The position numbers and the translations under genes are program-made. The notes below the pieces were generated by a model, which did no database searches, was not told the DNA's origin, and saw nothing but the letters and a program-made list of their open reading frames with translations. 64,000 nucleotides of DNA from Rhodocollybia butyracea (Eukaryota > Basidiomycota > Agaricomycetes > Agaricales > Omphalotaceae), in assembly GCA_015501585.1 (NCBI GenBank), contig JADNRY010000053.1, forward strand, positions 186,001 through 250,000, given 5' to 3'. Positions within the stretch are counted from its first letter, which is position 1. Each line of letters opens with the position of its first letter. Positions 47,801-60,368 of this stretch are shown piece after piece.

Positions 47801-48409
47801 GGCCCGGGCTTGCTCGACATCTTCAGCAGCGCTTGTTTCGGTAGTCGCCGAATCGTCTTCCTGCGTTGTGCTAGCGTTGCTGCTGGGTTCTTCGTTCTGG
47901 GACGCATAAAACTGTTCAGGTACATTGTATATCGAGCAAACTTTACCTACCTCTCCTGCCAAAGCTTGAATACTCTTTGTTTCCTCCAAAATATCATCTC
48001 GTTGAGAAATACCGTTCTTTAATCGAGGTTAAGCCTGTCTCTCCAAGAGTGCCACAGGAAGCTGAGCTTACCACCAAATCCGTATCATTCTCGTTGTGGA
48101 GTATGCCATTCTCTTCCTTCCCCACAAAAAGATGCTCCGGCTTGTGTAGACATGTAGTTTCAGAGGCGTATCGTCACACGATAACAAAAATTTACGCACT
48201 TCTTGCGCTATAATATGTGACGCGTCATGACTGGAATCTCCTCCGCCCTTCGCGACTCCATTCAAAGCGAAAATGACATCTGCCTCGTCTTCCATAGTTT
48301 TTAACGAGATATTTGAGTCGAGAAAAGCTGTGTTATGAATCTGATGTTCGGGCTCGTTAATGACGGTTGGAATGTTGTCCATGGCCTCAGCTACTTCTGT
48401 AGCAGACAT
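41811..48409 (-). CDS. giant acidic repeat protein with SPW-box motifs and C-terminal CaaX box
   Basis: About 2000 residues with roughly a dozen exons; starts MSATEVAEAMDNIPTVINEP at ATG 48409. Almost all of it is Glu/Val/Pro/Ala/Thr/Ser-rich and predicted disordered. The biggest exon (44881-47409, 842 codons) is built of imperfect repeats of about 40-50 residues with the recurring phrases APESVVD, DEVAEGTQ and ETSKVQ. Toward the C terminus four copies of an SPW motif lie in separate exons: ERPKSPWTPSYSVTSQG, SRPSSPWVSSYSVSIQG, ERPKSPWGSYEVTNQSG and ERPKSPWTPSYSVSRQG. The protein ends GSKEKKEKWCVVM: a basic stretch plus CVVM, a CaaX box suited to farnesylation. Family unknown. A membrane-tethered, intrinsically disordered scaffold is the simplest reading. 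Confidence 0.75.
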
Positions 48410-49792
48410 TTCTGGACCCAGAAAGAATTTGCGAGGTATATGTTTGCTTGACCAGGAAGGGACCAAGACTAAAGAGATAGTGAAAGTCCGATGTCCCGAA
48501 CAACAATCAAAAAGGAAGTAAGCCCCACGTGTCGGGTTAACCATTTATAGGCACTGACTTTGATGAATCCTCACGTGTTCGCGTATCAAACTGGGAACGA
48601 CCCTAACTACGATTCGTACGACGGCTAGCTAGCTCTAGCTAGCCAGGCTTAAAGCTTAACAACCAACGAGTCTAGCTTCCTATGCCAAAAAACGACTAAC
48701 ATGCACGCTGCTTATGCAACGCTCCGCTGAACATCGCGCTGTTTATCTCAATGGGTTGATCTGATAGGCAGCTTGAAGTTTGCATTATGCTCAAGTAAGT
48801 CTTTATCATATAAGTCTAACTATTGCAAGTATTTGAACATGATCAATTTTTGTGCCTCAAGCTTCGTTCTATCCCACGATGGAAAGACCTAGATCGCCAA
48901 AGATGGTACGATCTCTCTCGATACCTGGTCCACTATGTCATAGAATGCAATGATTAAACTCTTCAATCTCCAATCCCAATTCGAGTGCATGCACACATGC
49001 AGGTTATACTGAATAGACTTGGCAATGGACCGCTACACAACCCGCACTCAAGATTCGCGTTGCCGATGCTAAGTAACACGAGGGCAAGAAGTTTGGGATG
49101 TTTTGGAGAATAGGCTACACCATGCATTGTGATAGAAGTGTTAATAGACTCGATAGGTTCAACGCTGGGAGAGGCTAGCTGGCTTTTTCATCGAAATATC
49201 TTCATAAGCACAACGTGGTCCAAGAAGTTCAGTTTATATCACCGTTCCTAGAAGCTATGCGACTTCGGTGAATTCATCTGGTACCCAAATGAACAAACCC
49301 AGCACGAAGCTGAGTTGTTCTGTCTCGAGATCCTCCTCAGGATGTTCTTCGATAAGTTGAACATCGTTACCAACATCCGACATTTGGATGCTTGCAGTCG
49401 TCATGTGCTTTCTTCTCTCTGTTGGCTACGATCTCTTCATATACATTGGAAATTGTGCCAATCCCGCGATGGTCCTAAAGCTGGAAAAGCTTTTGCTTCG
49501 ATGGCGCGGTCCAACCGGACGAAATGGTTTAACGAGGACGGAAACTGTGCTTACTGATTCTCTGACGTGAATACGATTTGTTTGTTCGCCAGCGAGTTTT
49601 CGGGAACGTCGGGCTTACCATGAGTCCCAGGTTGATTGGTCTTTCCAGTATGCCCACCACAGAGGACCTAAAATTCAACGAACAAATGCAGTAGATCATC
49701 ACATATATAAGGTAAGGAACGAGAATGAATCGTACTTAATGCACTATGTTAGGGATTAGGACAAGGAAATATTGATGCCATATCTATAAATT
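48410..49792. other. intergenic stretch
   Basis: Contains a near-perfect 22-base palindrome, GGCTAGCTAGCTCTAGCTAGCC, at 48623-48644 in the upstream region of the repeat-protein gene. Short ORFs at 49315-49570 (plus) have no recognised domain. No gene supported. Confidence 0.4.
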
Positions 49793-50763
49793 TCAGAACA
49801 AGGCAGCCCCGACGAAGCCCATCAACCCGGCAACGCCATAGCTAGCAAACGAACGCGAGGCAGCATTGGAGCTGGATGAAGTGGAACTTGCTTTAGCGGT
49901 GGTGGTAGGGCTACTGCTGCTACTGCTGACTGTCGTTGCAGCTGCACGGGCGGAAGAGCCAACGTTGGCAGTCGTTCCAGGTGGAAGGGTGGAAGAACCA
50001 ACGCTGGTCGCGCCAGCTGAAGTGACGGACGTGCCATTGCTAAAGTCAACCCAGATCAGTAATTCCTTCGAACAAACACAGAGAAACGGCATACGCAGTG
50101 GAAGCACTGGAGGTGACGCAGCTAATCACCAAAAAAGAGATCAATCCTAAAACTCGCTTAAGGTAGTAGGTAAAGCTTGCCTCGTCGAAGAGCCTGCCCC
50201 AATGCTAACTTGACTACTGTAAGCGAGAGCTCCAGTGCTGTCCTTGATCGCAATAGTGCTATAGCCGCGGTTAGAACGAGGAGCTCAATAGAAAAGGAAA
50301 TACGAACATTGAAGTGCCAGCGGAAATGTCCACGCTCCAAGTTAGAGACGCCCCGGACGTGGAATCAAACGTTTTCAGCTGTAGTTTAGAACGATCAAAA
50401 AGGGTGCGTGAATGGAGTGCGTGAATGCCGTACAGGGGTTGCGTTGGGTTGACCGCCTAAGACGAGAATATTCAGGAATCAATACTTTTTGAAGATATCT
50501 CTCGACTCACCAGGAATCACAGAAATGAAGTAGGGAGGTGTACCGCCGCTCCATTGAAGCAAAGTGGGTTCTACTTGACGTTCAGAAATTCGACAATACC
50601 CCTGGAAATGGTAGCTCACCACACGTAGTAAGGCCGGTACTACTCATCTGTTAGTAGACACCCACTTAGGACATGTAAACACGTACGGAGAGTTGATGGT
50701 CAATTGGGCGAGAATAGTTGGTACGAATGATGCAACAGCAAGCGAAATCGTGAAAAACTTCAT
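49793..50763 (-). CDS. GPI-anchored Ser/Thr-rich KRE9/KNH-like cell-surface protein
   Basis: Starts MKFFTISLAVASFVPTILAQ, a clear signal peptide, then LTINSP and, after short introns, EPTLLQWSGGTPPYFISVIP, the N-terminal part of the fungal KRE9/KNH1 family domain found in many small agaricomycete secreted proteins. The second half is a Ser/Thr/Ala-rich stretch (TVSSSSSSPTTTAKASSTSS) and the C terminus SFASYGVAGLMGFVGAALF is a GPI-attachment hydrophobic tail. About 220 residues with five or six introns. Probable place: plasma membrane or cell wall. The exact role is unknown. Confidence 0.83.
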
Positions 50764-50988
50764 GTTGAGCGAGGTGGTGGGACGAAACAAGTCGCAGGAG
50801 AGCGATGTGGGTCCTTTATAAGGAGGGTATTAGGGGCAAGCTCCTCTCTTCGCAACGTTTCATGCATATACGGCTTATGGCACACGCCAGAAATTGGGAG
50901 AATGATCGCTGGTTATTTCAATTTATACCGATTTAAATACTTTTGGTTGCGGCGTCACGGTGCTCGATAACCTGCCTCGCCCCATAGT

Positions 50989-53900
50989 TCACAGTCCAAT
51001 GTAGTTGCTCCGACCTCCCGCGTTGTGCAGACTTGTGTGACCTATTTTGACCAGTGTAGCTGTAGATCGTTCAAGCCCATCGCGCAGTAAGGGGCTGGAA
51101 CGAGGTACGAGATCGATAGCGTCGATCAACGGGCTCGGTACACCAACAGTCGGTGACACCAACGATTGTCCTCCGCCCGACGTGGTCGATGTTCCTCCGA
51201 TCGATCCCAAAAAAGACTCGGCATGCCACTCGTACCACACTTGGCGTTCGTTCGTCAGTCTCCAAATCGATACCTGCAACTCGCAGTTGCTTGGTAGGTA
51301 TAATGGTTCCTAACGTATCTTTCGAGAATTCTGCAAAATGACAGTGTGGAGACCACGGACCTTGAATGGAAAAAAGAGAGGGAACCAGCTTAGCATATTT
51401 TTCGATATTTGGTCTTTACGGTGGGGATGTATACTCAAGCCGATATTTCCGTACAGAACAGCTTCAAAGTAGCCTGCCAAACCACTAGATAAATTGAGGA
51501 TCGGCACTAATGATAAAGGAAACAAGGTACTAACTGTAGTACACCTGCATGCGGGATATGAAAGCGTAGTTTAGCTGACCGGGCGTTGTGGCTATTTGTT
51601 GGTGGTAGCCCTAAAAGGCGAGTGAGTAGGATCGCGTTGACAAACGAAGGAGAAACTATGTTGCACACCTTGATCATTCAGTACAAGATTTTTCCTTGGA
51701 TGCTCAAATTCCCAACATTCCTGAACTTGGGGCCCACATAAACCACTCGGTCCTGGTCCTTCACCACTGAGGAGGTTAACAGCTTGAAACATAACCACAT
51801 AGGGCGTTTCTAAGCTTTTCTCGTCAGTGATAGCCCTCGCGTCATTGTATAACTTGGAAGATGACAAGGGTGCAAGATGAGCTGTGTACGAGGATGGTAT
51901 AGATATACCTTGAGCTAATTGAAAGATAGGTTCAGAACCAACGGTACTCAAAAAAAAAAAAAGAAACTGACGTTTCAAAAACCTCATTGCCCCATCAAGA
52001 CATTCAGGACTAAGCTCATTATCGCCAAAGGACCCCAAAAGCTCACTGACAAGGATGTCAGCCTTTTCAGCAACCACAATCGACCGCATATCCCCAAAGA
52101 TTAGCCGTACGCGATCTTTCCATTCCATACGCTGACGATTCTGCAATCTGGTGCTAAGCATCAGCTTCAGACCTAGGACAGATGATGAGATACACGCATA
52201 CGTGACAAAAGCATTGGGGTTCTTCTCGATTGCATAGATATGAACATTCCTTCGCTTGGTTCGGTCAACAGCAGATAAGGAACGTGCAACTAAAGGTCCT
52301 CGGCCTGCCCCTGCAACGCAAATAACGCTGATCAAATCTGCGCATGAGATGACTTGACGCTGAGGTGTAGTGAAAACTAACATTTTATCCTGATAAGGCC
52401 ATTCTTGAAGAGCCTTGTAGATAGCCTACAAACGGATATCAGCTGACGGCCAAAGGTAAGGCATCGAGCTAAAACTCGCCTCTTCGTAGCTCCGATATTT
52501 TACTGGATCTTGTTCGAAAGTTTGATAGGTGATGCTTTGTAGATTATCCATAAGGGGCTGAGAAAAAGTTCAAAGCCTCCAATGAGAACATTGAAGGAAC
52601 TATCCACTTACTTGCAAGGGTGCTTGCAGGTAGTCTTGATACCCCTGAGCAAAATTTTCGACGGTGCCTGCGGTCTCTGCTGCTTGTACTACAGAGCTCG
52701 TTCTTTCAAGATGCCGGACATATTGCGAATATGCGTCTTCGCCGCCCCGCATATGTAAGCCCGAAGAGGCACCAGAAATGATGATATTGGGCCGATGCTG
52801 AAGCACGCAATGAGTGCTCTAAGCGGGACGAACCCCAGACTAACATACCGTCATACTATCTCGGATAAAGTTCTGTGTGGGTTTGGGAAGTACTGGGTAA
52901 CCTTTCGCGTTGGCGATGAAAGTAGTCGAAGGCAGGAAGATATAACGGACCGCCTCCGCTGCCCACTTGCTAAGAACACCTGGGCTATTCGGTAGTGGAG
53001 GCGTCAAATCCAAGGCTAGAAACAATTATTTTTCGACAGATGAGCAAAACAAAACTTGATTTACCCAAAGTCAGGCGTATATTGTAGTCACAGATAGACC
53101 TAATGAGATCCCAGGTCTCCCAAGCCGCATCAATGTGTGCTTCTAAAGGTGCTGGATTAGCCGATGCTCTACCTAAGCTATCTGTGCTATTCGACACGAA
53201 CAAACGGGGCGTCGAAGGCGTTGAAGAAGATTGCAATGACGATGATGAGCTTGATGGAGATACCGGTACGATAGGTTCTGTAACCGAAGTTGTGTCGTAG
53301 ACTGGTAAACGTATAGCAATACTCATGAACGGGGCTTTTTGAAGACAAGCTCGGACCGTTCGGGCATACGAAGCAATGTGATTGCGATTCCGAGGCGCAG
53401 GAAGAATAGCAGTATGGATCGTCAAATACGATGCATATGCCAATTCTTGTTGTAAAGCCTGGAATGACAAAATTAACTGCATTCGCATTGATAGAACCGT
53501 TGAAACATACAATTTCTGCATCGTAGCGAATCCCATCGTCTTCGGCATCCAGCTCAAGCCATTCTGAGACAATAGCAGTAATACTTGCTGCTTCATCTGA
53601 GAGAAAAACCTTTGCATAAAAGCAGGTTGTCTTCAACTAATCACGCACCTAATCTGGTGATCGTAACTTCGTCCCACTCAAAACATGGGTTTTCTCTCCA
53701 AGCCTCTGCCTTTTTTTCAACTGCCGAGTCTCGTCTTAGAAGCCTGCTTTCCCGTCTACTTTCCCTCGATCGATTTTCCGGATGGACAGAATCAGACGGC
53801 ATGAGACACATCTCTGTCCATCTTTTTCGCCAGGCTTCGGTGGTCAATGGTAAACATACACTGTCGTAGCCTTTAGTCTGCGCTTCAGATATAAGTTCCA

Positions 53901-53994
53901 AGGGTACAGTCTCATAGGGTTCAGAGGGGCTGCTTTTCAATAATGCAGAGTGAGTGATCAAAGTCGAGATTGAAGCAGAAGGCGACCAAGACAT
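50989..53994 (-). CDS. PRMT5: protein arginine N-methyltransferase 5 (Skb1/Hsl7)
   Basis: Type II arginine methyltransferase making symmetric dimethylarginine on histones and Sm proteins. N-terminal TIM-barrel part: [20 protein letters not shown] and [16 protein letters not shown]-binding core: [17 protein letters not shown] (motif I), [14 protein letters not shown] and [20 protein letters not shown] (double-E loop). The downstream beta barrel has [35 protein letters not shown] and [20 protein letters not shown], ending GGRSNYIGL, a close match to other PRMT5 tails. About 800 residues and more than eight introns. A Ser-rich insert ([17 protein letters not shown]) sits in the N-terminal half. 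The start is taken as MSWSPSAS at 53994; an upstream exon is possible but only 82 bases separate it from the SDS22 stop. Confidence 0.93.
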
Positions 53995-54076
53995 AAGAGT
54001 GCGTGAGAAGTTCAAAGAGCATTTTCAACTATACAATACGAGAACTACAATATATTCACAAGTTCTCAGACCCATC

Positions 54077-55606
54077 TTAAATCTTGACATATCTGAAAAT
54101 CTTCAGTTCAGTTTATGTCAACACCATAATACCGGTAACTTACGTCGCGTCGATTTGCTTCAGCTGTTTGAGAGCTAACATGATCTTCCTACGATAACCC
54201 GAGGCGTCGTTTCTCTGACATGGGTTGCCTTCCAGATATAGCGTCTCAAGGGTTGTTATATGGGCCAATTGTGAGTCCAGAGAACGGAGGTCTGGCACTT
54301 GGTTTCCATTCATCTGTAAGCGACCAAATAAGAAAAAAGCCTGTAGTGTTTGCCAACATATGACTTGCCCATAATTCCTCCAGCTGTACCAAGTGCGATA
54401 CGTTTTCAATGGTTGGAATGAAATTACTACCCAGATCAAGTGTCCGTAGTTTAGTCTGAACGAATCGTTTAGCCGGAACCTTGCAGTCAAGTTGAAAAGA
54501 CATGTACGTTGTTATCCAAACCTTCCAGCTTTTTCACGCCGTTGTGACTGAGATACAACTCTTCCAGATTTGTTAGTCGTTCTAGGCCTTCGATCACCGT
54601 TATACGATTGGACTGGATTGACAAGACTTTTAGTTTCTGTAGCGATGAGATATTCTAAGGCAAAGGTTAGAAATTGTTCATAGATAGAAGTATACGGAGA
54701 AACCAACCTCCAGCTTTGTGATCTTATTCTTTCCAAGCCAAAGTTCCTCCAGATTTACCAAGCTATCGAGATTTTCAATTTTCTAAGTGACAGTATAATG
54801 AGCCTTTCGCAGGAGTCATAGAGGTCGTTCTGATAATGTTGGCTGACAACCCTCCACCACCAGAACACTTACACGGATTCTGTTACCCCCAAGTTCAAGG
54901 CTTCGCAGTGAGATCAAGCTATTAAGGCCTGTTATTTTTGTAATACGATTTTGCACGAAATATATCGTTTTCAGCGATGTCAAGTAAGTAATTGAGTCGG
55001 GTACCGAACGAATGAGGTTGAAAGAGAGATCAAGGACGCTGCAAGCTAGTAGGTTGCTAGATCTAATGGCAGAGAGCTAGACAACTAACGAAATATTTGA
55101 GAGTTTGTCCAATGCAGAGCCAGGATCTTTGATCTTGTTATCATAAAGATCGAGCTCCTCGAGCTTTGTCAACAGGTGGAAGACTTGAGGATCTAGAAAT
55201 GAAATGTGGTTCTGACGAAGACATAAACGTTTGAGATGATTGGCAAATCTTGCAAGACGAAGTTCATCCAGGGAACCAATACGCGAATGTACCAATTCAA
55301 GGTCCTTAGTTCGGGAAATATGAGCATGAAAGCATTAGTTAAAGCCTGACTATACACGCTATACACGCACTTCGGTATCATCTGGCCAATCCTGCAAAAA
55401 ATCGCCTTCTTCGACTTCATACTTCTCTTCCAAGTCGTCTTCTTCATCTGAACTTTGCTCTGGAGCGGGAAGAGCGACTCGAGCAGATCTAACGGCACAA
55501 TAGGCAGTATGAGGGTTTTGAATAACCACCGGAGATACCAACGCACATACTTCTCTGGAGCTTCACGGAAATCTTCAACAACTTTGGAGGGACTTTCTTC
55601 AGCCAT
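54077..55606 (-). CDS. SDS22: protein phosphatase 1 regulatory subunit SDS22 (leucine-rich repeats)
   Basis: Starts MAEESPSKVVEDFREAPEKY, an acidic N terminus (QSSDEEDDLEEKYEVEEGD), then a run of SDS22-type leucine-rich repeats: LKRLCLRQNHISFLD, LEELDLYDNKIKDPG, LSFNLIRSVP, LKTIYFVQNRITKITGL, LRSLELGGNRIRKIENL, LEELWLGKNKITKLE, LKVLSIQSNRITVIEGL, LEELYLSHNGVKKLEGL, LRTLDLGSNFIPTIEN and LETLYLEGNPCQ. The cap ends LKQIDATYVKI after a last intron whose donor GTAAGT directly follows GCGAC; ignoring that intron would give a premature stop at 54140. Many introns fall inside repeats at similar places. SDS22 helps assemble and locate PP1 in the nucleus and at kinetochores. Confidence 0.94.
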
Positions 55607-56160
55607 GGTGATTGATAATAAAGAAATAGCAGAGGTTTTGATTGCCGCGAAATTATACCCACCAGTCAAAGCACATTATATGGCCTTTATTTTCAATGGA
55701 TGCATATTCTAAGAAACCCAGAATCCAATAATATTAGTGGTACACCGAATTGCACTAATAAAGTACTTCAACTATTTATAAAGGAGCTGTAGGTAAGATC
55801 ACAAAACAAGGTAATAGACAATTGAGCAGACAAATGCTTCAAGTTGTCGAAACACAACCGAGAATAATATACTAGAAACGTTATTTTACTGTGAGGTACT
55901 TTAGTCGTTAGGTCGGGCGAGATCCGATGAGAAGGATGGCGTATCGTACGTACGTATGCTGTTTCTACAAGCTGATGCGAAAGTGGAACGGGACAATGCA
56001 GGACGAAAATGTACATCTTCGAATCCGAAAAAAGGACTAAAATCAAACAGCGGCTTGGGGTCAAACGAGAATGGGAATCAATCACTAGTAAACATACAAG
56101 AGCCTAGAAAAAAGAACCAAAACAGAAGGAAACATCCGAGAAAATCGACAAACTTTGGTT
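55607..56160. other. intergenic stretch
   Basis: Between the SDS22 start and the WC-2-like stop, all on the minus strand; it serves as the SDS22 promoter and the 3' flank of the regulator. No gene seen. Confidence 0.45.
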
Positions 56161-58700
56161 TCAGCCAGTGACCAAGCTTCTAGCTCGGCCTTCGCGCTCG
56201 TATTCTCTCTCATAGCCACGAGGCGCATCTTTGCGTTCATAGCTGGCCTCGAAGAATGACGCTCCTCTCGGCTCCGCGCTGACAGGCGTGGGCGGCAATC
56301 CCTCGCGATCCCTATGATCTCGTTCAAAAGATTGAGATTGCAACATCGGAGGATTAACAGCGAGTGGAGAAGGGATCGATGATCCATAGTAGCTTGAACG
56401 GTGATGGCTAGTGTTATGCGGTGCGTGTACTATAGAGTCACTGACGTAGTGCGTATATCCACCAGCCGGAGCTGCGGCTCCAGCAGGAGGCGAGGGTGAG
56501 GACGTACCGACACTCCGAGAAGTACCATATATATCATTTCCAGAAGAAAAAGGGCCTGCATCATCGTAATACACCCTTCTTAGCGTTGCAGTCGATGGAT
56601 AAGGCGAGGCAGAAGAATGATAAGGAACGAGTCCAGAAGGAGAATAAGAGCTTGGGGCGGACGTGGTTGACGACGCAGAAGGTGGAGTAGATGGCTCTCT
56701 TTTTATAGCCTTGTCTTTGCGTTTTCGGCCATTACTGGATGCGACACGACCTTCCTTCTTAGCACGCGAGCGGGCGTAGCGAAGTCCACATCTATCAGAA
56801 GAAGGACATCATAAGTACATCGATTAGCATGATTGACTAGGATAAGTATAAAGCAATTGAAAGGCGTGACTTACGCATTGCAAAGTTCTTTTTTGCCGCT
56901 GGGGCCTTTTCTCCACTCTGGACTGGTAGTTGTCTTACAGCTGCTGCATTTGAGCAATCCAGACGGCCTATTGCCATGACGTTCCCTTCCGCCTGACGCA
57001 CCACTACCCTCTCGGTAATCGCGAGAACTAGGAGACACACGGCGCCTCGGGGGCGGCACAACGTCAGTGACAGAGGACGTGGCCGAAGTCGGAGACGGAG
57101 TGTCCTCATTCAACCCGTCTAGATGACCGTCATTGTTCGAGGAATAGTGAGTATGAGAGCCGTACGGCGAGAAAGGCCGAGCATAACTTCCGTGGGAATG
57201 ATGTCCTCCACTCAAAGGGAGACCAGGAGAACCACTAGAGCCATTTTCATAGCTAGAGGAATGATGATTCCAGAATCCCGATCGAAGGCTTTGCACCGAC
57301 TGATGAGATGGAGGAGCCCAATGCGCGTATGACGAATACTGGCTCGATACTGGAACTGTCGGCTGCGCTGATGAATAATTATACGAACTATTTGGTGGTG
57401 GAAGGGTTGTCGCAGAGGACAACGGTGGTAGCGAGTATTGTGAGTCGTATATTTGCTGGTGTGGAGCAGGAGGAGGGATGGAATAGGAGGTCGCCGAGCC
57501 GTTGTAACCCATGAAAGCAACTGTAGAATTGTGAGGAATTGATGTCGATGTGTTGGTGGATGGAGCGGTCTGAGAATGAACAGCCGATGAAGGTGAGGAG
57601 GAAGGAGAAGTTTGAAGTTGATGACATGCGAAGATTAAGGAGCCTAAGCGGCACGCAAAGAGACAATTAGCGGAAATTGGTTACGACCCCTAGACACGCG
57701 AAAAAAATGCACCCACCATGAGGAATATATACACTTTCGACCTCTGTCCCGCGAAGATCTCTTAAAGCCTTGAACCTTCGGGTACAATTTGTTTTCCCTT
57801 GAGACGTTGAGATACCGCCTAAATCCACAGATTTTGCAAGGTCGGTTATGTCTTCATCCGACGAGCCGTCTTGGGGAGGGGGCCAGCTCAAAAGCGATGG
57901 TCTTGCGGATGTATTAGCGAGAATTTGAAACACTCGTCCATGTGAGCTCCCAGGGGCCGGCGAACACATCAGCAGACTCCGAGACAAGCTCTGGAGCTGC
58001 TCCTGTGTCATGACAGGAGTGCCGCACCAAGGGGACGATATAGACTTGACATGTTCATCATCTGAGGCGGATATACTTGCGTGAATGAAACACAAGACGA
58101 GGCCTTCGGCTGCCCAATTGATAACGATATCAGCGACCATGAATTCAGAGGCCGTATCCGCGGCAGAAGTAAAGGACGGAGGAGGGATATTGTGATCGAG
58201 TACGCGCCGAATGCGAGAGATTGTTGAAAAATGAACGCTACAATCGAAAAAACACGGTGAGCGAGACTCGAGAATTTAGTATGGAAGAAGCTCACCGGGT
58301 GATACTTCCATTGAGGGTCTTGCTCTCCAATACGCTGCCGAGATCTCTTTGCGCTGTTTCCTGCTCATCGGAACGAACGAATTTCACTAAGGATTTTCCT
58401 ACGAGATGACTTGCTTGGTCTTCGAGATGAAGTTGCAGAATTGGATCGAGATAGATGAATTGAAGATCTGCCGAAAGTAAAGCCCAATCTTTAAAGTAGA
58501 ATGAGCTACTGATCGAGTAATAACTGAAAAATGAAGAACTAACAACAACTTTGCTGATTGATACTGGGTAATCGGAGAGAAGATTGAGGAGAAGACGAGT
58601 TATTTGCGGGATAGCTGAAAGCGGCGCCGAGCGATCTAGGAATTTGAGCAGAATTTGAGGGCTGGTCGTCACCATAAACTCTATCTGCAAATAAGCTCAT
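56161..58700 (-). CDS. WC-2: PAS-domain GATA zinc-finger transcription factor, WC-2-like
   Basis: Spliced protein of about 750 residues. The first exon reads MSLFADRVYGDDQPSNSAQI; a PAS-like region follows: DLQFIYLDPILQLHLEDQAS, HLVGKSLVKFVRSDEQETAQ, then INWAAEGLVLCFIHASISAS. A long Ser/Tyr/Pro-rich low-complexity part leads to the GATA finger CSSCKTTTSPEWRKGPSGKK, ELCNA, CGLRYARSRAKKEGR (C-x2-C-x18-C-x2-C), split by an intron right after CNA. Then comes KKEGRVASSNGRKRKDKAIK, a basic NLS. The end is GRARSLVTG. PAS plus a single GATA finger is the pattern of white collar 2, partner of the photoreceptor WC-1, so a role in light response and fruiting is likely. The exon join near 58540 and the first PAS exon borders are uncertain. 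A different PAS/GATA factor is the alternative. Confidence 0.75.
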
Positions 58701-59010
58701 GATAGCGGAATACAGGATTTGGCGAGGGTACAACTAGGAGAAAATGGATTGTCGACGAAGGTAAAGGTCAGGTTTAGGAGGCATCCAGTCAGCCCAAGTC
58801 ATAAATTTGCTCCCAGACGTCTTTGAAAATTTCTCGACTTGGTGTTCTGTATTCCTTTACACTTTTTTGTTTTGTTTTTCGTCAGTGAAGATTTAGAGTT
58901 GTATATATGCACCTATAGAGAGCAGTATATATGATCTTCCGATCACTCCATCAGCCGGCAGCGTCCTTTTCTATAGACCGGCCGTCTTCATTTCTTTCTT
59001 CTAAAATATC
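58701..59010. promoter_or_regulatory. divergent promoter, WC-2-like and ankyrin genes
   Basis: 310 bases between two divergent starts. Two TATATAT stretches (near 58907 and 58927) and pyrimidine-rich tracts are seen just upstream of the ankyrin ATG. Confidence 0.35.
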
Positions 59011-60025
59011 ATGGCTATTCCTTCAAGACCTCAGAAAAACATCTGGGTTGCTGCTGGGGACGGAGATCTAGACCGAGTTCAAGTTTGTCAACGCTTATTC
59101 TCTCTTCCCCGTCTCTTTCAGCTATTTCACAGGAATTAGTTGAACAACACTGCAAGTTGTCCTTTATAATCTTTATCTTTATCGCGAATAACGCAGTGAC
59201 TCTACTGCCAATGTAGCCATGTCTCCCAACGCTCCAGATCCAAATACATATACTCCAATGTCCGTTGCTTCAATCGCTAGTCGGAACAATTGTAAACAGC
59301 TTCTAGGCATGCAGCAGCTTCCTATGGCCACATAGACGTTCTGGAATACCTCATATCTCATGGTCAGTGGTCGACATTGTTTTATTCTGCTGCATCTGCT
59401 CAACTCAACCAGGAGGAGACGTGAATATCACTGATTCAGACGGTGATACACCAGTAATATTTTTTTCTTCTGTTTCTTCGAGCACTTCTCATTATCATCA
59501 GTTGTATACAGTAGAAACTATCGAAACGGCTCAATACCTTCTTGACAAGGGCGCAGTACTTGATCGAGTAAATGACGAAGGGGTATCAGTGCGTCTCTCA
59601 CTTTTCTTTGCTGATTTCATGCTCATGTCTACTAGCCAATCGCCCATCTCTCTGAAGATTACCCTCAGGTATCTGCTTATCTTCAATCGCGCTCTTCCCT
59701 ACCTCCACCTGCACCATACAACTCCAACGTCGATGCTACGGCATCTCAATACGCACAAAATGCTGCTTCTGAGCAACTCACGGCGTTATTACTCTCATCC
59801 ATTCAAGATTTGGTCGACCAAGGCGTCGATCCAGAAACTGTGGATGCGGAGCTCCGACGTCGAGTTGAGGAAGCCGTGTTGAATGGCCTGTTGGATGGAT
59901 ACGCTCTTGGGACACAAATTGATATCAATTCTGGAGAGCAAGAAGAGACACCATCGGGAGCACATACACGTGCTCCAATGGATGAGGAGGGGAGCGAGAA
60001 TAAGCGACCTAGGACCGAAGACTAG
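59011..60025 (+). CDS. small ankyrin-repeat protein
   Basis: Starts MAIPSRPQKNIWVAAGDGDL. After several short introns the ankyrin part reads YTPMHAAASYGHIDVLEYLI, SHGGDVNITDSDGDTPLYTV, ETAQYLLDKGAVLDRVNDEG and VSPIAHLSEDYPQVSAYL. A helical C-terminal part (LTALLLSSIQDLVDQGVDPE, AELRRRVEEAVLNGLLDGYA) and an acidic tail with the NLS-like ENKRPRTED close the protein; stop 60023-60025. About 250 residues. It resembles fungal two-to-three-repeat ankyrin proteins such as budding-yeast YCR051W, whose role is not established. Confidence 0.84.
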
Positions 60026-60368
60026 TCCATTCAACGACTTGAGCTACTACATCTACGGTTCATTCCAAGTTATCTCAATACTTCTTTATCGATCGCAATC
60101 AATTATGATTCCTGCATGCTGATCATTTTCTGGAGTTTGTTCACTGATCTTCATTTGCCAGAGGGAGAGATTTACTCGATCATGATCTTAGTATCTTCTA
60201 CCGTAGGCATGCTAAATCCGCGTTTGGTCCGTACATATGCACCCACACCGATCCCTCCTTCGATATTTTGGCGTACGTTACTATGCGGTTTCTTAGTACA
60301 ACTAGGTTCTAATGCAAATAGTCACCTTTTTTGTACAGGCCAAAGGTAATATAGCCGGAGTATCATAA
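60026..60368. other. intergenic stretch between convergent genes
   Basis: 343 bases between the stops of the ankyrin gene and the kinase-like gene; 3' UTRs and polyadenylation signals are expected here. Nothing else is seen. Confidence 0.45.

Noticed and set aside
51948..51962. Run of A as a poly(A) tail of a retrotransposed element
   Set aside because: On the minus strand it is the polypyrimidine tract of a PRMT5 intron, directly before an acceptor that restores [11 protein letters not shown].
54140..54142. SDS22 ending at DAT with this TAA
   Set aside because: The TAA is part of a GTAAGT donor; splicing gives DATYVKI, the usual SDS22 tail.
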